Source: Streptomyces sp. NBC_01233
Lineage (GTDB): Bacteria > Actinomycetota > Actinomycetes > Streptomycetales > Streptomycetaceae
Length of the DNA stretch: 64,000 bases
Assembly: GCF_035989305.1 (NCBI RefSeq)
Contig: NZ_CP108514.1
Location: 5,684,501 to 5,748,500 of the forward strand
Reading direction: 5' to 3'
Made by a program: the position numbers and the translations under genes. The stretch's first letter is position 1. Every line of letters begins with the position of its first letter. This document shows, piece by piece, positions 41,951 through 50,879 of this stretch. A model generated the notes under the pieces. It had not been told where the DNA came from and did no database searches. It saw only the letters and a list, made by a program, of their open reading frames with translations.

Positions 41951-43234
41951 TCAGCGCGCGGCCATGGCCGACGACGGCATCCGGCGCTCCGCACGGGCCG
42001 CGTGCGACCCGTACAGGGTGATCGACACGACGCCCAGCACCGCCAGCAGCGCGATCCCGACCGTGGCCGCCCACCCGGCCCCGTGATAGGCCAGCGCGCC
42101 CAGGGTGCCGCCGGCACTGGAACCGAGGTAGTACGCCGACTGGTACAGCGCGGAGGCCTGCGCGCGGCCCGTCTTCGCCGTCCGGCTGACCGCGGCGGAG
42201 GCCACCGCGTGCCCGGCGAAGAAGCCCGCGGTGATCAGGACCAGCCCGATCAGCACCGCCGCCAGGGACTCGGCCAGCGACAGCAGCAGCCCCAGCGCCG
42301 TGGTCGTCACCGCCAGGTACAGCGCGCCGCGCCGCCCCGTACGGGCCACCAGCTTGCCGGCGGCGGCCGAGGAGACCGTCCCCACCAGGTAGATCAGGAA
42401 GATCGACCCGATCACGCCCTGCCCGAGCGAGAACGGCTCGTCCACCAGGCGGTAGCCGATGACGGTGTAGACCGCGCCGAAGACCGTCATGAACAACGCG
42501 CCGATCCCGTACAGCCGCAGCAGCAGCGGATCGCGCAGATGACCGGCGACGGTACGGCCCACCGCGCGCGGGTTCAGCGATGCCGGGCGGAAGAACCGCG
42601 CCCGGGGCAGCAGCACCAGGAACGCCACCGCGCAGACCAGCGACATCAGCGCGACCGCGCCCAGCCCCGCCCGCCAGCCCCACAGCTGCGCCGCCCAGCC
42701 GGTGACGAGGCGGCCGCTCATGCCGCCGATGGAGTTCCCCGCCACGAACAGGCCGATCGCTCCCACCAGCGCCTTCGGCTTGACCTCCTCCGCCAGGTAC
42801 GCCATCGCGGAGGCCGGGATCCCGGCGATCGCCGCGCCCTGGACGGCGCGCAGCGCCACCAGCCACTCCAGGCTCGGCGCGAACGGCACGAGCAGGCCCA
42901 CTCCCACGGCCACCACCATCGACCAGGTCATCATCCGGGTGCGGCCGAACCGCTCGGACAGCGCGCTGAGCGGCAGGACGAACAGCGCGAGCGCGCCGGT
43001 GGCGGCGGATACCGTCCAGCTGGCCCGGCCCGCCGTCACCCCGAAGCCGGCGGAGATCGCGGGCAACAGCGCCTGGGTGGAGTAGAGGAGGGCGAAGGTC
43101 GCGAGTCCGGCGGCGAAGAGCGAGAGGCTCATCCGGCGGTAGCCGGGGCGGCCGGGGGCACGGGGTTCGGGCTGCGGAAACGACGGGGTGGAGGCACCCG
43201 GGATGACGGGCGCCCCGGTATGAACGGGAGGCAT
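41951..43234 (-). CDS. MFS transporter (12-TM, YnfM/arabinose-efflux type)
   Basis: 427 residues, 12 predicted helices. Conserved features include LYSTQALLPAISAGFGVTAG, the loop ALSERFGRTRMM, and FVAGNSIGGMSGRLVTGWAA, which matches the YnfM-like exporter group. ATG 43234 is preceded by GGGAGG-like sequence on the minus strand. Divergent from a LysR gene across about 100 bases, the classical arrangement of a LysR-controlled exporter. Confidence 0.92.
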   Translation of the reverse strand: MPPVHTGAPVIPGASTPSFPQPEPRAPGRPGYRRMSLSLFAAGLATFALLYSTQALLPAISAGFGVTAGRASWTVSAATGALALFVLPLSALSERFGRTRMMTWSMVVAVGVGLLVPFAPSLEWLVALRAVQGAAIAGIPASAMAYLAEEVKPKALVGAIGLFVAGNSIGGMSGRLVTGWAAQLWGWRAGLGAVALMSLVCAVAFLVLLPRARFFRPASLNPRAVGRTVAGHLRDPLLLRLYGIGALFMTVFGAVYTVIGYRLVDEPFSLGQGVIGSIFLIYLVGTVSSAAAGKLVARTGRRGALYLAVTTTALGLLLSLAESLAAVLIGLVLITAGFFAGHAVASAAVSRTAKTGRAQASALYQSAYYLGSSAGGTLGALAYHGAGWAATVGIALLAVLGVVSITLYGSHAARAERRMPSSAMAAR

Positions 43235-43332
43235 ACGTCGAAGGTAGGCCGGTGTTTTTGATGCGTCCAATGCACAGAATCGCGATAATCGATCCACTCA
43301 TGCATCAGCACAGCTCAGGGCGGCGTCTGTCT

Positions 43333-44274
43333 ATGAACCGTTACGAAGAAGACATGGCCGTGACACGTCTGCTGGCGCCCCGGCTGGCCTACTTCGCCGC
43401 CGTCGCCCGGCACGAGCACGTCACCCGCGCCGCGCACGAACTGGGCGTACCGCAGTCCACCCTGTCGCGGGCCATGGTCCGCCTCGAACAGGACCTGGGC
43501 GTCACGCTGTTCGCCCGCAAGGGCCGCAACGTCGCCCTCACCACGGCGGGCCGCACCTTCCTGGCCTCCGCCGAACAGGCCCTGGACGGCATCGCCCGCG
43601 CCGCCGAATCCGTCCAGCAGGACGCCGACCCCGCCTTCGGCAAGGTCGCCTTCGGCTTCCTCCACACCCTCGGCTCCGAGACCGTACCCGGCCTGATCCG
43701 CGCCTTCCGGGCCGACCACCCGCGCGTGCGCTTCTCCCTCGTCCAGAACTACGGCGAGGCCATGCTGGAGAAGCTCCGGGCCGGCGAACTCGACCTCTGC
43801 CTCACCTCACCCCTCCCCGACGCCCCCGACCTCGTCGCCCGCCGCCTCGACGAACAGCGCCTGCGCCTGGTCGTCCCCGAGGACCACCGCCTCGCCGTCC
43901 GCAAGCGCATCCGCCTCGCCGAGGCCGCGGAGGAAACCTTCGTGACCCTCGAACCCGGCTACGGACTGCGCCGCATCACCGACGACCTCTGCGCGGAGGC
44001 CGGCTTCACCCCGCGGGTCGCCTTCGAGGGCGAGGAGGCCGAAACCCTGCGCGGCCTGGTCGCCGCCGGCCTCGGCGTGGCCCTCCTGCCGCCCCCGGCC
44101 GTGGCCCGCCCCGGGGTGGTCGAACTGACGGTCACCGCCCCGCGAGCCGTCCGCGAGATCGGCCTCGCCTGGCTCGACGGCCACCCCGACACCCCACCGG
44201 TGGCGGAGTTCAAGCGCTTCCTCCTGTCCCGCCGGGGACGCCTGATCCCCGAACTGGAGCCGCCCGCAGCGTGA
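43333..44274 (+). CDS. LysR family transcriptional regulator
   Basis: 313 residues. Winged HTH: LAYFAAVARHEHVTRAAHEL then GVPQSTLSRAMVRLEQDLGV; effector domain from about residue 100 (FGKVAFGFLHTLGSETVPGL). ATG 43333 is chosen; ATG 43354 is possible and the frame is open upstream to 43252. The divergent MFS gene is the probable target; the region between holds TGATGC and GCATCA half-sites about 40 bases apart. Effector unknown. Confidence 0.92.
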   Translation: MNRYEEDMAVTRLLAPRLAYFAAVARHEHVTRAAHELGVPQSTLSRAMVRLEQDLGVTLFARKGRNVALTTAGRTFLASAEQALDGIARAAESVQQDADPAFGKVAFGFLHTLGSETVPGLIRAFRADHPRVRFSLVQNYGEAMLEKLRAGELDLCLTSPLPDAPDLVARRLDEQRLRLVVPEDHRLAVRKRIRLAEAAEETFVTLEPGYGLRRITDDLCAEAGFTPRVAFEGEEAETLRGLVAAGLGVALLPPPAVARPGVVELTVTAPRAVREIGLAWLDGHPDTPPVAEFKRFLLSRRGRLIPELEPPAA

Positions 44275-44360
44275 GCCGGTCCGGCGATCCGAAATCCGAT
44301 GGCCCGCACGCGGCCCGACCGAGCAGAATCGCCGGGTACGGGGGACGAGGGGGATGCCGG

Positions 44361-45404
44361 TTGGACGTGTTCGTGTGCGCCGGGTGCGGTGCGGAGCTGA
44401 CGGCGCCGGTCTCCCGGGTCGCCCTCCCCGACCACACCCACTTCGGGGCGTGGGAGCAGTTGCACCCCCCGCTGATGGAACCGGCGACGTACGCCGTCGA
44501 CCCCCTGCCCAGCGGAGCGCCCTGGCGGTCGTGGGGCGAGGCGGGGGAGGACCTGGCGGCCCGGCAGGGGGTCCACGCGCCGGCGTACCACGTGTCCTTC
44601 GCGGCGCGGGGCAGGATCGTCATCGCGCCCGGCGACTCCCGGGGCACGGCCTTGATCCCCGAGAAGTGCGCGGGCTACTGCATGGGCATCGACGGCCGCG
44701 ACGGCCCCAACCTGGCGTGCGAGCGGTGCGGGAGCGCGGTGGCGACCCGGATGGACGACTGCGGCCTGTGGCAGGCGGTGTGGCTGGAACCCGAAGCGGT
44801 CCGCCGCCTCCCCTCCGGCCTGCCCGCCGTCACCACCCCCGACTGGGACGAGCTGGACCTGGCCTCGTACGCCGTCCCGCCCGTCGAACCCGACGGGTCC
44901 TGGAGCCGCCGCTGGGAGGCCGCGGTGCCGGTGGCGCTCGCGCACCTGGTGGTGGCCTGCGATGCCCGTGCGGTGGCGCTGCCCGGCCCCCTCGCCGAGC
45001 TGCTCGGCGGCGCCGTCGCCGGCTACCTCCCCGCCGGGCCCCCGGCCCTCACCGTGGGCCTCGCCGGGCCGGGGGCGCCCGCACTCCGGACCGGCCCCGA
45101 CCTCCTCCTCGTCCCGCGCCATCCGGTCACGGGGGAGCCGTGGCGGCCCCCGCACGGCACGGCGGCCGTCGTCCCGCTGGACATCGGGGTCTGGGCCCAC
45201 CTCGTCCTCCCCGCGGAGACCTCACCGCTGCCGGCGTCCGGCAGGCTGCCGGAGGGGGTCCTGCGCGACGACTACCCCCTGCCGCTGCGCCCGCGGAGCC
45301 CCTTCGTGCCCCACCCCGGTGCCTTCTCGCACACCCTCGTCCGGCTGCCCGCCATCCGCCGCCCGTCGCTGCGCACGTACTACGACCGGTACAGCGGGCC
45401 GTAG
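44361..45404 (+). CDS. zinc-ribbon-containing protein of unknown function
   Basis: 347 residues. Two Cys pairs suggest a split zinc ribbon: FVCAGCGAELTAPVSRVALP at the N-terminus and LACERCGSAVATRMDDC near residue 120. The rest, WEAAVPVALAHLVVACDARA then VALPGPLAELLGGAVAGYLP and so on, matches no family I recognise. TTG 44361 with GAGGGGG eight bases upstream fits best. Its 3' end overlaps the convergent LuxR gene by 25 bases. Confidence 0.75.
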   Translation: MDVFVCAGCGAELTAPVSRVALPDHTHFGAWEQLHPPLMEPATYAVDPLPSGAPWRSWGEAGEDLAARQGVHAPAYHVSFAARGRIVIAPGDSRGTALIPEKCAGYCMGIDGRDGPNLACERCGSAVATRMDDCGLWQAVWLEPEAVRRLPSGLPAVTTPDWDELDLASYAVPPVEPDGSWSRRWEAAVPVALAHLVVACDARAVALPGPLAELLGGAVAGYLPAGPPALTVGLAGPGAPALRTGPDLLLVPRHPVTGEPWRPPHGTAAVVPLDIGVWAHLVLPAETSPLPASGRLPEGVLRDDYPLPLRPRSPFVPHPGAFSHTLVRLPAIRRPSLRTYYDRYSGP

Positions 45405-46468
45405 CGGCCGTCCTGGACCCTCCCGCCCGGATCCGCCGGCGCGGGGGCCGGCGTCGCGGAGAGCAAGTACCCCGCCTGGAAGCGGGACTTCGCGCCGACC
45501 GCCCGCATGATCTCCGCGATGTGGCGCTGGCACGTCCGTTCCGACATGCCGAGGCGGCGCGCGATCACCTTGTCCTCCAGCCCCTCCGACAGCAGCCGCA
45601 CGATCGTCTGCCGCAGCTCGTCCGAGATCGACCGCGCCGCCTCCGGGCTCACCGACGTCGGGAACGGGTCCGCCCCCAGCCAGGACCGCTCGAAGGCCGC
45701 CGTCATGAAGTGCACGACGCTCGGCTCCCGCACCACCAGCGCCGCCCCGGTCCGGTCCGGCACCGCCATCAGCCCCGTGCGCCCGTCGAAGACCAGCATC
45801 CGCATCAGCCCGTCGCCCAGGGTCCGTACCTGCGCGCCGAGCGCCGTCACCCGCTCGACGTACGCCGCCGTCGGCCGCGAGTACCGCGCCGTGTGCTGGT
45901 AGATCGTCCGCATCCGGACGCCGCGCGTCAGCAGCGACTCGTCCCGCCCGATCGCCTCCTCCAGCGTCTCCGGCGGCCGCCCGCCGCCGGGCTGCGAGGT
46001 CAGCAGCTCCCGCTCGCACGAAGCGACCAGTTCCGCGATCAGCCCCCGCACCGCGCCGAGGTCCGTGACCAGCTCCAGGCGGCCCGACCCGCTCAGGTCC
46101 CGGTGCGCGGTCCCCGCCTCGTACGCCGGCACCAAGGTATCCAGCCGCCCCCGCAGCCGGTCCATCTCGTCGTGGGTCTCCCGTACGAGCAGGGCCAGCG
46201 GGGCCAGCGCCCGGGCCGCCGCGGCCCGGGGCGCCACCGCGCTCCACCGGTCCGGCCCGCCGCCCGGCGCCCGCTGGAGCAGGTGCGCGGCGGCCAGCTC
46301 GGTGATCGCGGCGGCGGCGCGCACGCCCAGGGCCTCGGTGGCCTCGCCCGCGTCAAAGGCATGCCGCTCGACGGCGTACGCGTACAGGCGCCGGGCCGCG
46401 GGACTCAGCTCTCCGGCGGCTCCGGTCCCTCCGGCCGCTCCGCCTGCTCCGGTCTCCTCTACGGGCAT
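45380..46468 (-). CDS. LuxR-type helix-turn-helix regulator
   Basis: 362 residues. N-terminal winged-helix-like region (LSPAARRLYAYAVERHAFDA), central TrmB/phospholipase-D-like middle domain (RMRTIYQHTARYSRPTAAYV), and a C-terminal LuxR HTH: RQTIVRLLSEGLEDKVIARR then LGMSERTCQRHIAEIMRAVG. This organisation is common in Streptomyces orphan LuxR regulators. ATG 46468. Target unknown; the divergent ATP-grasp gene is a candidate. Confidence 0.88.
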   Translation of the reverse strand: MPVEETGAGGAAGGTGAAGELSPAARRLYAYAVERHAFDAGEATEALGVRAAAAITELAAAHLLQRAPGGGPDRWSAVAPRAAAARALAPLALLVRETHDEMDRLRGRLDTLVPAYEAGTAHRDLSGSGRLELVTDLGAVRGLIAELVASCERELLTSQPGGGRPPETLEEAIGRDESLLTRGVRMRTIYQHTARYSRPTAAYVERVTALGAQVRTLGDGLMRMLVFDGRTGLMAVPDRTGAALVVREPSVVHFMTAAFERSWLGADPFPTSVSPEAARSISDELRQTIVRLLSEGLEDKVIARRLGMSERTCQRHIAEIMRAVGAKSRFQAGYLLSATPAPAPADPGGRVQDGRYGPLYRS

Positions 46469-46605
46469 ATTCCAATTCGTCCCGTTCTATTCGTATCTGT
46501 AAACCCCTCGTGTTCCCGCAAGGCGGCAAGACGACGCCTGACCGGCCGCGACCGGCATATGCCGAACCGGCACAGTGGTTGCACGGCGTGAGGGGGGAGC
46601 GCGGT

Positions 46606-47875
46606 ATGCGGCAGCGGACGGCCGGTGAGGGGCGGGGGCCCGTGGCCGTCCTGTTGAGCCCGCGACCAGCCGTGGTGGCGGCCGCCCGCCGTGCGGGCGC
46701 GCACACCGTGGTGGTCGCGCCGGGTCCGTCGGTGCCATCCGACCGCGAGGGGGCGGAGCGGCGGGTACGGACGGACTGGCGCGACCACCGTCACCTGGTC
46801 GGGGCCGTCGCCCGGATGGAGGCCGTCCGGCACGGCCGCGCCGCCGTCTTCGGCTTCGACGCCGCCGGAGCCCTCGCCGCCGCCCGCGCCAACGAGGAGC
46901 TGGGCTTGCCCGGCACCCCCACCGCCGCCGTCACCCGCCCTCATGGACAAGGCCGCCCTGCGCGCCCGCTCCAACGCCCTGCACCCGGTCCGGCCGGTCT
47001 CCTTCGCCCGCTGCGGCCGCGCCGACACGCTCCCCTTCGTCACCGCCCTCATCGGCTACCCGTGCGTCGTCAAGCCCCGGGCGGGCGCCGGTGGGGAAGG
47101 GGTCCGGCTGGTCCGCGACGACGCCGAGGCGCGGGTCGCCGCCCACGGCTACCCCGAGGTCACCGACCTCCTCGTCGAGGAGTACCTCGAAGGTCCGGAG
47201 CTCACCGTCGAGGCCCATTCCAGAGCGGGCCGCCACCGCATCCTCGGCTGGGCCCGCCGGCTGACCGCCCCCGGCCCCACCGCCCCGCACCCCACCGCCA
47301 CCAGCTTCGCGGCCACCGGCCACGGCCTGCCGGCGGCCCTCGCCCCCCGGACCGGCGAGGCCGTACGGGCCCTCGTACGCGCCGTCCTCGACCTCACGCG
47401 CCACCGCGACGGCCCCTCGCACACCGGCGTCGTCCTCACCCCGCACGGGCCCCGCCTCGTCGAGGCGCACGCCCGCCCCGGCCCCGAGGAGTTCGCGGGG
47501 CTGCTGCGGCTCGTCCACGGCATCGACGTGCTCGGTCTCGCGCTCGCCGCCGGGCTCGGCCTGCCCGAACCGGTGCGCGCGCCCCGCCCGCGCACCGCCC
47601 ACGCCGGGCTGCGGTACGTGGACTTCCCGCCCGGCCGCCTCGGCGGGCTCCGCGCGGCGCTCGCCGCGGCCCGCGCCGTGCCCGGCGTGGCCCGGGTGCA
47701 GCTGGAGATCCCGCCGGGCGCCCTGGTCCGCCGCGCCCCGACGGGCGCGCTGCACCACGCGTACGTCCTCGCCACCGCCCCGACGGCGGACTCGCTGGCC
47801 CGCACCCTCGACCGGGCCGCCGGTCTGCTCGGCGCCGCGGACCGGCGGATCCGTCAGCCGGAAGGCTTCGCGTAG
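46606..47875 (+). pseudogene. ATP-grasp family protein, interrupted by a single-base frameshift
   Basis: Two frames together give one ATP-grasp enzyme of about 420 residues. First part (46606 to about 46933): VAVLLSPRPAVVAAARRAGA and EAVRHGRAAVFGFDAAGALA. Second part to 47875: ALMDKAALRARSNALHPVRP, LIGYPCVVKPRAGAGGEGVR, VEEYLEGPELTVEAHS and GVVLTPHGPRLVEAHARPGP. Removing one C from the CCC at 46934-46936 restores a continuous reading TAAVTALMDKA. ATG 46606 has GGGGGGAG six bases upstream. Such proteins ligate a carboxylate to an amine using ATP; the substrate is unknown. Either a recent pseudogene or a sequencing error. Confidence 0.78.
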
Positions 47876-48222
47876 TCGGCGAAGCCGGTCCAGTCCAGCG
47901 TCACGCAGGGCTCGTCGCCCACGACCCAGGCGTTGTGCCCGGGGGGCACCCGCATGTAGTCGCCGGGGCCGAACTCGGTGCTCTCGCCGTCGTCCATGAC
48001 GACCTTCATGCGACCGCTCACCACGTACCCGGTGTGATCGGCCCTGCAACTGTCCGTCCCGGCCAGCGGCTTGACGTGCTCCGACCACTTCCAGCCGGGC
48101 TCGAAGACAGCGCGCCCGACGCCCGTGCCGCCGGTCTCCAGCAGGTCCAGCCTGCCCTTGCCGTCGACGAACGGCCGCGTCTCGTCAGCCTTGTCGAAGT
48201 TCCTGGACACCAGGCCAGCCAT
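47854..48222 (-). CDS. small cupin-domain protein
   Basis: 122 residues forming a single cupin barrel: KWSEHVKPLAGTDSCRADHT and GYVVSGRMKVVMDDGESTEF then GPGDYMRVPPGHNAWV, corresponding to the two cupin motifs. ATG 48222 is chosen because GGAGG lies at good spacing; ATG 48228 is too close. Overlaps the convergent ATP-grasp gene by 22 bases. Function unknown. Confidence 0.88.
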   Translation of the reverse strand: MAGLVSRNFDKADETRPFVDGKGRLDLLETGGTGVGRAVFEPGWKWSEHVKPLAGTDSCRADHTGYVVSGRMKVVMDDGESTEFGPGDYMRVPPGHNAWVVGDEPCVTLDWTGFADYAKPSG

Positions 48223-48350
48223 CGTCATCGCCTCCGTCGGAGAAGCGCCCGAGTCCTCGTTTCCACTCTACGCGCGGGCGCCCGCACGGGCCCGGCACCT
48301 GCCGGGACCTGCCGGGACCTCCCGCGGCGGGCGCGCGGGACGCCCCGCCG

Positions 48351-49085
48351 TCACCTGCGCAGGGACCTGCCGAAGCCGGAGGCGAGCGGCATCCGCAGAC
48401 CCAGGGGCGGCGGCGCGGCCAGGGCGTCCGTCACCGGCCGCGAGTACCGCCCCGAGAACACCGCGCCGAGTACGAAGTCCACGGCCAGCGCCACCACTTC
48501 GGCCTGGTGCTCGCGCAGACCGTGGCCGTCCGAATGCACCTCGAAGCGGCAGGTCGAACGATTCGCCTTCTTCGCCCGCGCCGCCAGCCGGAAGGAGGTC
48601 TCCGGGTCGCTGCGCGCGTCGTTGGTGCCGTGCACGATCAGCACCTGCCGCCCCGACAGCTGTTTCACCGGTTCAGGGCAGTCCGGGGCGGCCGCCCCGC
48701 CTAAACAAGGGGCCATCGCCAGAACAGAGTTGACGGCCGCGTGCCCCGCGGCGCGCAGCGCGGCCAGGCCCCCCGCGTCGTAGCCGGCCAGGCACACCGG
48801 CACGTCCCCGTACCGCCGCACCACCTCGTCCGCCGCCCACCCCGCCTGCTCCTCCCGCGAGGACTCCCCGCCGTGGATGACCGTGTGCGTGACCAGTCCG
48901 TCCGCCCCGCCCGCCCGGACCAGCGCCCGCGCGAGCGGACGTACTGGACCGGGGGAGAATCTGGACGCTCCGGGAAGCAGGAGCACCACCCCGTTGACCG
49001 GGCTTTCCGTCGAACCCGAGCCGGTTCTCGCGCCGGCCGCCCGCCCCAGACGGGCCCCGCGCGCCGGCGGCGCATGCTGTGCCAT
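48351..49085 (-). CDS. alpha/beta hydrolase (dienelactone-hydrolase-like)
   Basis: 244 residues. Strand pattern GVVLLLPGASRFSPGPVRPL, nucleophile elbow VCLAGYDAGGLAALRAAGHA, then VLIVHGTNDARSDPETSFRL and a final HSDGHGLREHQAEVV carrying the expected catalytic His. The elbow residue is Asp (G-Y-D-A-G) instead of Ser or Cys, as in haloalkane dehalogenases and epoxide hydrolases. ATG 49085. Substrate unknown. Divergent from add. Confidence 0.82.
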   Translation of the reverse strand: MAQHAPPARGARLGRAAGARTGSGSTESPVNGVVLLLPGASRFSPGPVRPLARALVRAGGADGLVTHTVIHGGESSREEQAGWAADEVVRRYGDVPVCLAGYDAGGLAALRAAGHAAVNSVLAMAPCLGGAAAPDCPEPVKQLSGRQVLIVHGTNDARSDPETSFRLAARAKKANRSTCRFEVHSDGHGLREHQAEVVALAVDFVLGAVFSGRYSRPVTDALAAPPPLGLRMPLASGFGRSLRR

Positions 49086-49171
49086 GGCGGAACAGTCTCA
49101 GACCTTCAGGTGTACGCCATCCGTCCGCCCGGTCTCTGTTACATATCGACGCCCGTCGTGGACACCCCGCT

Positions 49172-49183
49172 CTACGCGCGTAG
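49172..49183. promoter_or_regulatory. nucleoside-regulon palindrome CTACGCGCGTAG
   Basis: Perfect 12-bp palindrome ending 16 bases before the add ATG and touching the GGAG ribosome site. Identical to sites at 31710 and 55204. Confidence 0.78.
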
Positions 49184-49199
49184 GAGCTAGAGTGCGCAG

Positions 49200-50348
49200 A
49201 TGACGAGCGAGACCCCCAACCTGCCGACCCCGGATCAGATCCGCCGCTCCCCGAAGGTGCTGCTGCACGATCACCTCGACGGTGGACTGCGCCCCGGGAC
49301 GATCATCGAGCTGGCCCGCGAGGTCGGCTACGAGAACCTCCCCGAGACCGACGCCGACAAGCTCGGCATCTGGTTCCGTGAAGCCGCCGACTCCGGCTCC
49401 CTCCCGCGCTACCTGGAGACCTTCGCGCACACCTGCGCGGTCATGCAGACGAAGGCGGCCCTCTTCCGGGTCGCCGCCGAGTGCGCCGAGGACCTGGCCG
49501 AGGACGGCGTCGTGTACGCCGAGATCCGCTACGCCCCCGAGCAGCACCTGGAAGCCGGCCTGACCCTCGAAGAGGTCGTCGAGGCCGTGAACGACGGCTT
49601 CCGCGAGGGCGAGCGCCGCGCGAAGGCCAACGGCCACCGCATCCGCATCGGCGCCCTGCTGACCGCGATGCGCCACGCTGCCCGCGCGCTGGAGATCGCC
49701 GAGCTGGCGAACCGCTACCGCGACAACGGCGTCGTCGGCTTCGACATCGCCGGCGCCGAGGCCGGGTTCCCTCCCACCCGCCACCTCGACGCCTTCGAGT
49801 ACCTCAAGCGCGAGAACAACCACTTCACCATCCACGCGGGCGAGGCCTTCGGCCTGCCGTCGATCTGGCAGGCCCTGCAGTGGTGCGGCGCCGACCGCCT
49901 CGGTCACGGCGTGAAGATCATCGATGACATCGAGGTCGCCGCCGACGGTTCCGTGACCCTGGGCCGCCTGGCCTCGTACGTCCGGGACAAGCGCATCCCC
50001 CTGGAGATGTGCCCGACCTCGAACCTGCAGACGGCCGCGGCCGCCTCGTACGCCGAGCACCCGATCGGCCTGCTGCGGAAGCTGCACTTCAGGCTCACGG
50101 TCAACACCGACAACCGGCTGATGAGCGGCACCAGCATGAGCCGCGAGTTCGAGCACCTGGTGGACACCTTCGGCTACACGCTGGAGGACATGCAGTGGTT
50201 CACCGTCAATGCGATGAAGTCCGCGTTCATTCCTTTCGATGAACGACTGGCCATGATCAACGAGGTCATCAAGCCCGGTTATGCGGAGCTGAAGTCGGAG
50301 TGGCTGTTCCAGCAGACCGCTTCCACCAGCGGTTCTGTCTCGGCCTAG
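49200..50348 (+). CDS. add: adenosine deaminase
   Basis: Zinc enzyme converting adenosine and deoxyadenosine to inosine forms. 382 residues. Motifs: [20 protein letters not shown] (metal His pair, here HDHLDGG), [23 protein letters not shown] (HAGE with catalytic Glu), RLGHGVKI, and [18 protein letters not shown] with metal-binding Asp. ATG 49200. Monocistronic, closed by a terminator. The upstream palindrome places it in the nucleoside regulon. Confidence 0.97.
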   Translation: MTSETPNLPTPDQIRRSPKVLLHDHLDGGLRPGTIIELAREVGYENLPETDADKLGIWFREAADSGSLPRYLETFAHTCAVMQTKAALFRVAAECAEDLAEDGVVYAEIRYAPEQHLEAGLTLEEVVEAVNDGFREGERRAKANGHRIRIGALLTAMRHAARALEIAELANRYRDNGVVGFDIAGAEAGFPPTRHLDAFEYLKRENNHFTIHAGEAFGLPSIWQALQWCGADRLGHGVKIIDDIEVAADGSVTLGRLASYVRDKRIPLEMCPTSNLQTAAAASYAEHPIGLLRKLHFRLTVNTDNRLMSGTSMSREFEHLVDTFGYTLEDMQWFTVNAMKSAFIPFDERLAMINEVIKPGYAELKSEWLFQQTASTSGSVSA

Positions 50349-50367
50349 GCCACGGCGTGACGTACTG

Positions 50368-50401
50368 AAAGCGTCCGGGAGAGGCAATTCCCGGGCGCTT
50401 T
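50368..50401 (+). terminator. hairpin terminator after add
   Basis: 13-bp stem with one mismatched pair (50368-50380 and 50389-50401, eight-base loop), followed by the T-rich TCTCGTATTT. Confidence 0.78.
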
Positions 50402-50487
50402 CTCGTATTTAATGATGTTTGCGGGCGGGGGTTTCAAGTGACTAGTTTGCGGAGCCGCTCAATTCCCCGTCGCAAGGAATACCTTTC

Positions 50488-50751
50488 ATGAAGCAGTCAG
50501 CTGCCAAGACCCTCGGTGTCGCCGCTCTCGGTGCCGCCCTCGCTGCCGTCGCCGCCGGTACCGCTTCCGCCGCCCCGGCCGCAGTCGGCCTCACCGACGC
50601 CCTGGGCACCGTCACCAGTGCCGCCCAGGGGCTCACGAGCCAGCAGCAGGTGAGCCCCGAGGGAGGCCAGCAGTCGAGCGACCCGGCCGCCGCGCTCGCC
50701 CCGGTCACCGGTCTGCTCGGCGGTCTGCCGACCAGCAACCTCGGCGGCTGA
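50488..50751 (+). CDS. small secreted protein
   Basis: 87 residues: a clear signal peptide (KTLGVAALGAALAAVAAGTA, cleavage near ASA-AP) and a short mature part of about 58 residues rich in Gly, Gln and Ser (VTSAAQGLTSQQQVSPEGGQ) ending GLLGGLPTSNLGG. ATG 50488, with CAAGGA upstream. Similar in style to the secreted protein at 58591-58941. Not recognised as a chaplin (no Cys pair, no chaplin core). Function unknown. Confidence 0.8.
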   Translation: MKQSAAKTLGVAALGAALAAVAAGTASAAPAAVGLTDALGTVTSAAQGLTSQQQVSPEGGQQSSDPAAALAPVTGLLGGLPTSNLGG

Positions 50752-50879
50752 TTCATAGCGGGATTCGCACGCGTGCACGCGTGGCGCACGCCCGATCGAG
50801 TGGGTGGGCGCCGCGTTGTGCCGTGTGCCACGATCACCACCAACTGCCCGCCGACGTAAGCGGTATGAGGTCCTTGGTC

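Noticed and set aside
48268..48279. CTACGCGCGGGC as a further nucleoside-regulon site
   Set aside because: Only 9 of 12 positions match and the palindrome is broken on one side; it lies upstream of the unrelated cupin gene.
50488..50751. Chaplin-type hydrophobic surface protein
   Set aside because: Small and secreted, but it lacks the chaplin core and the paired cysteines.
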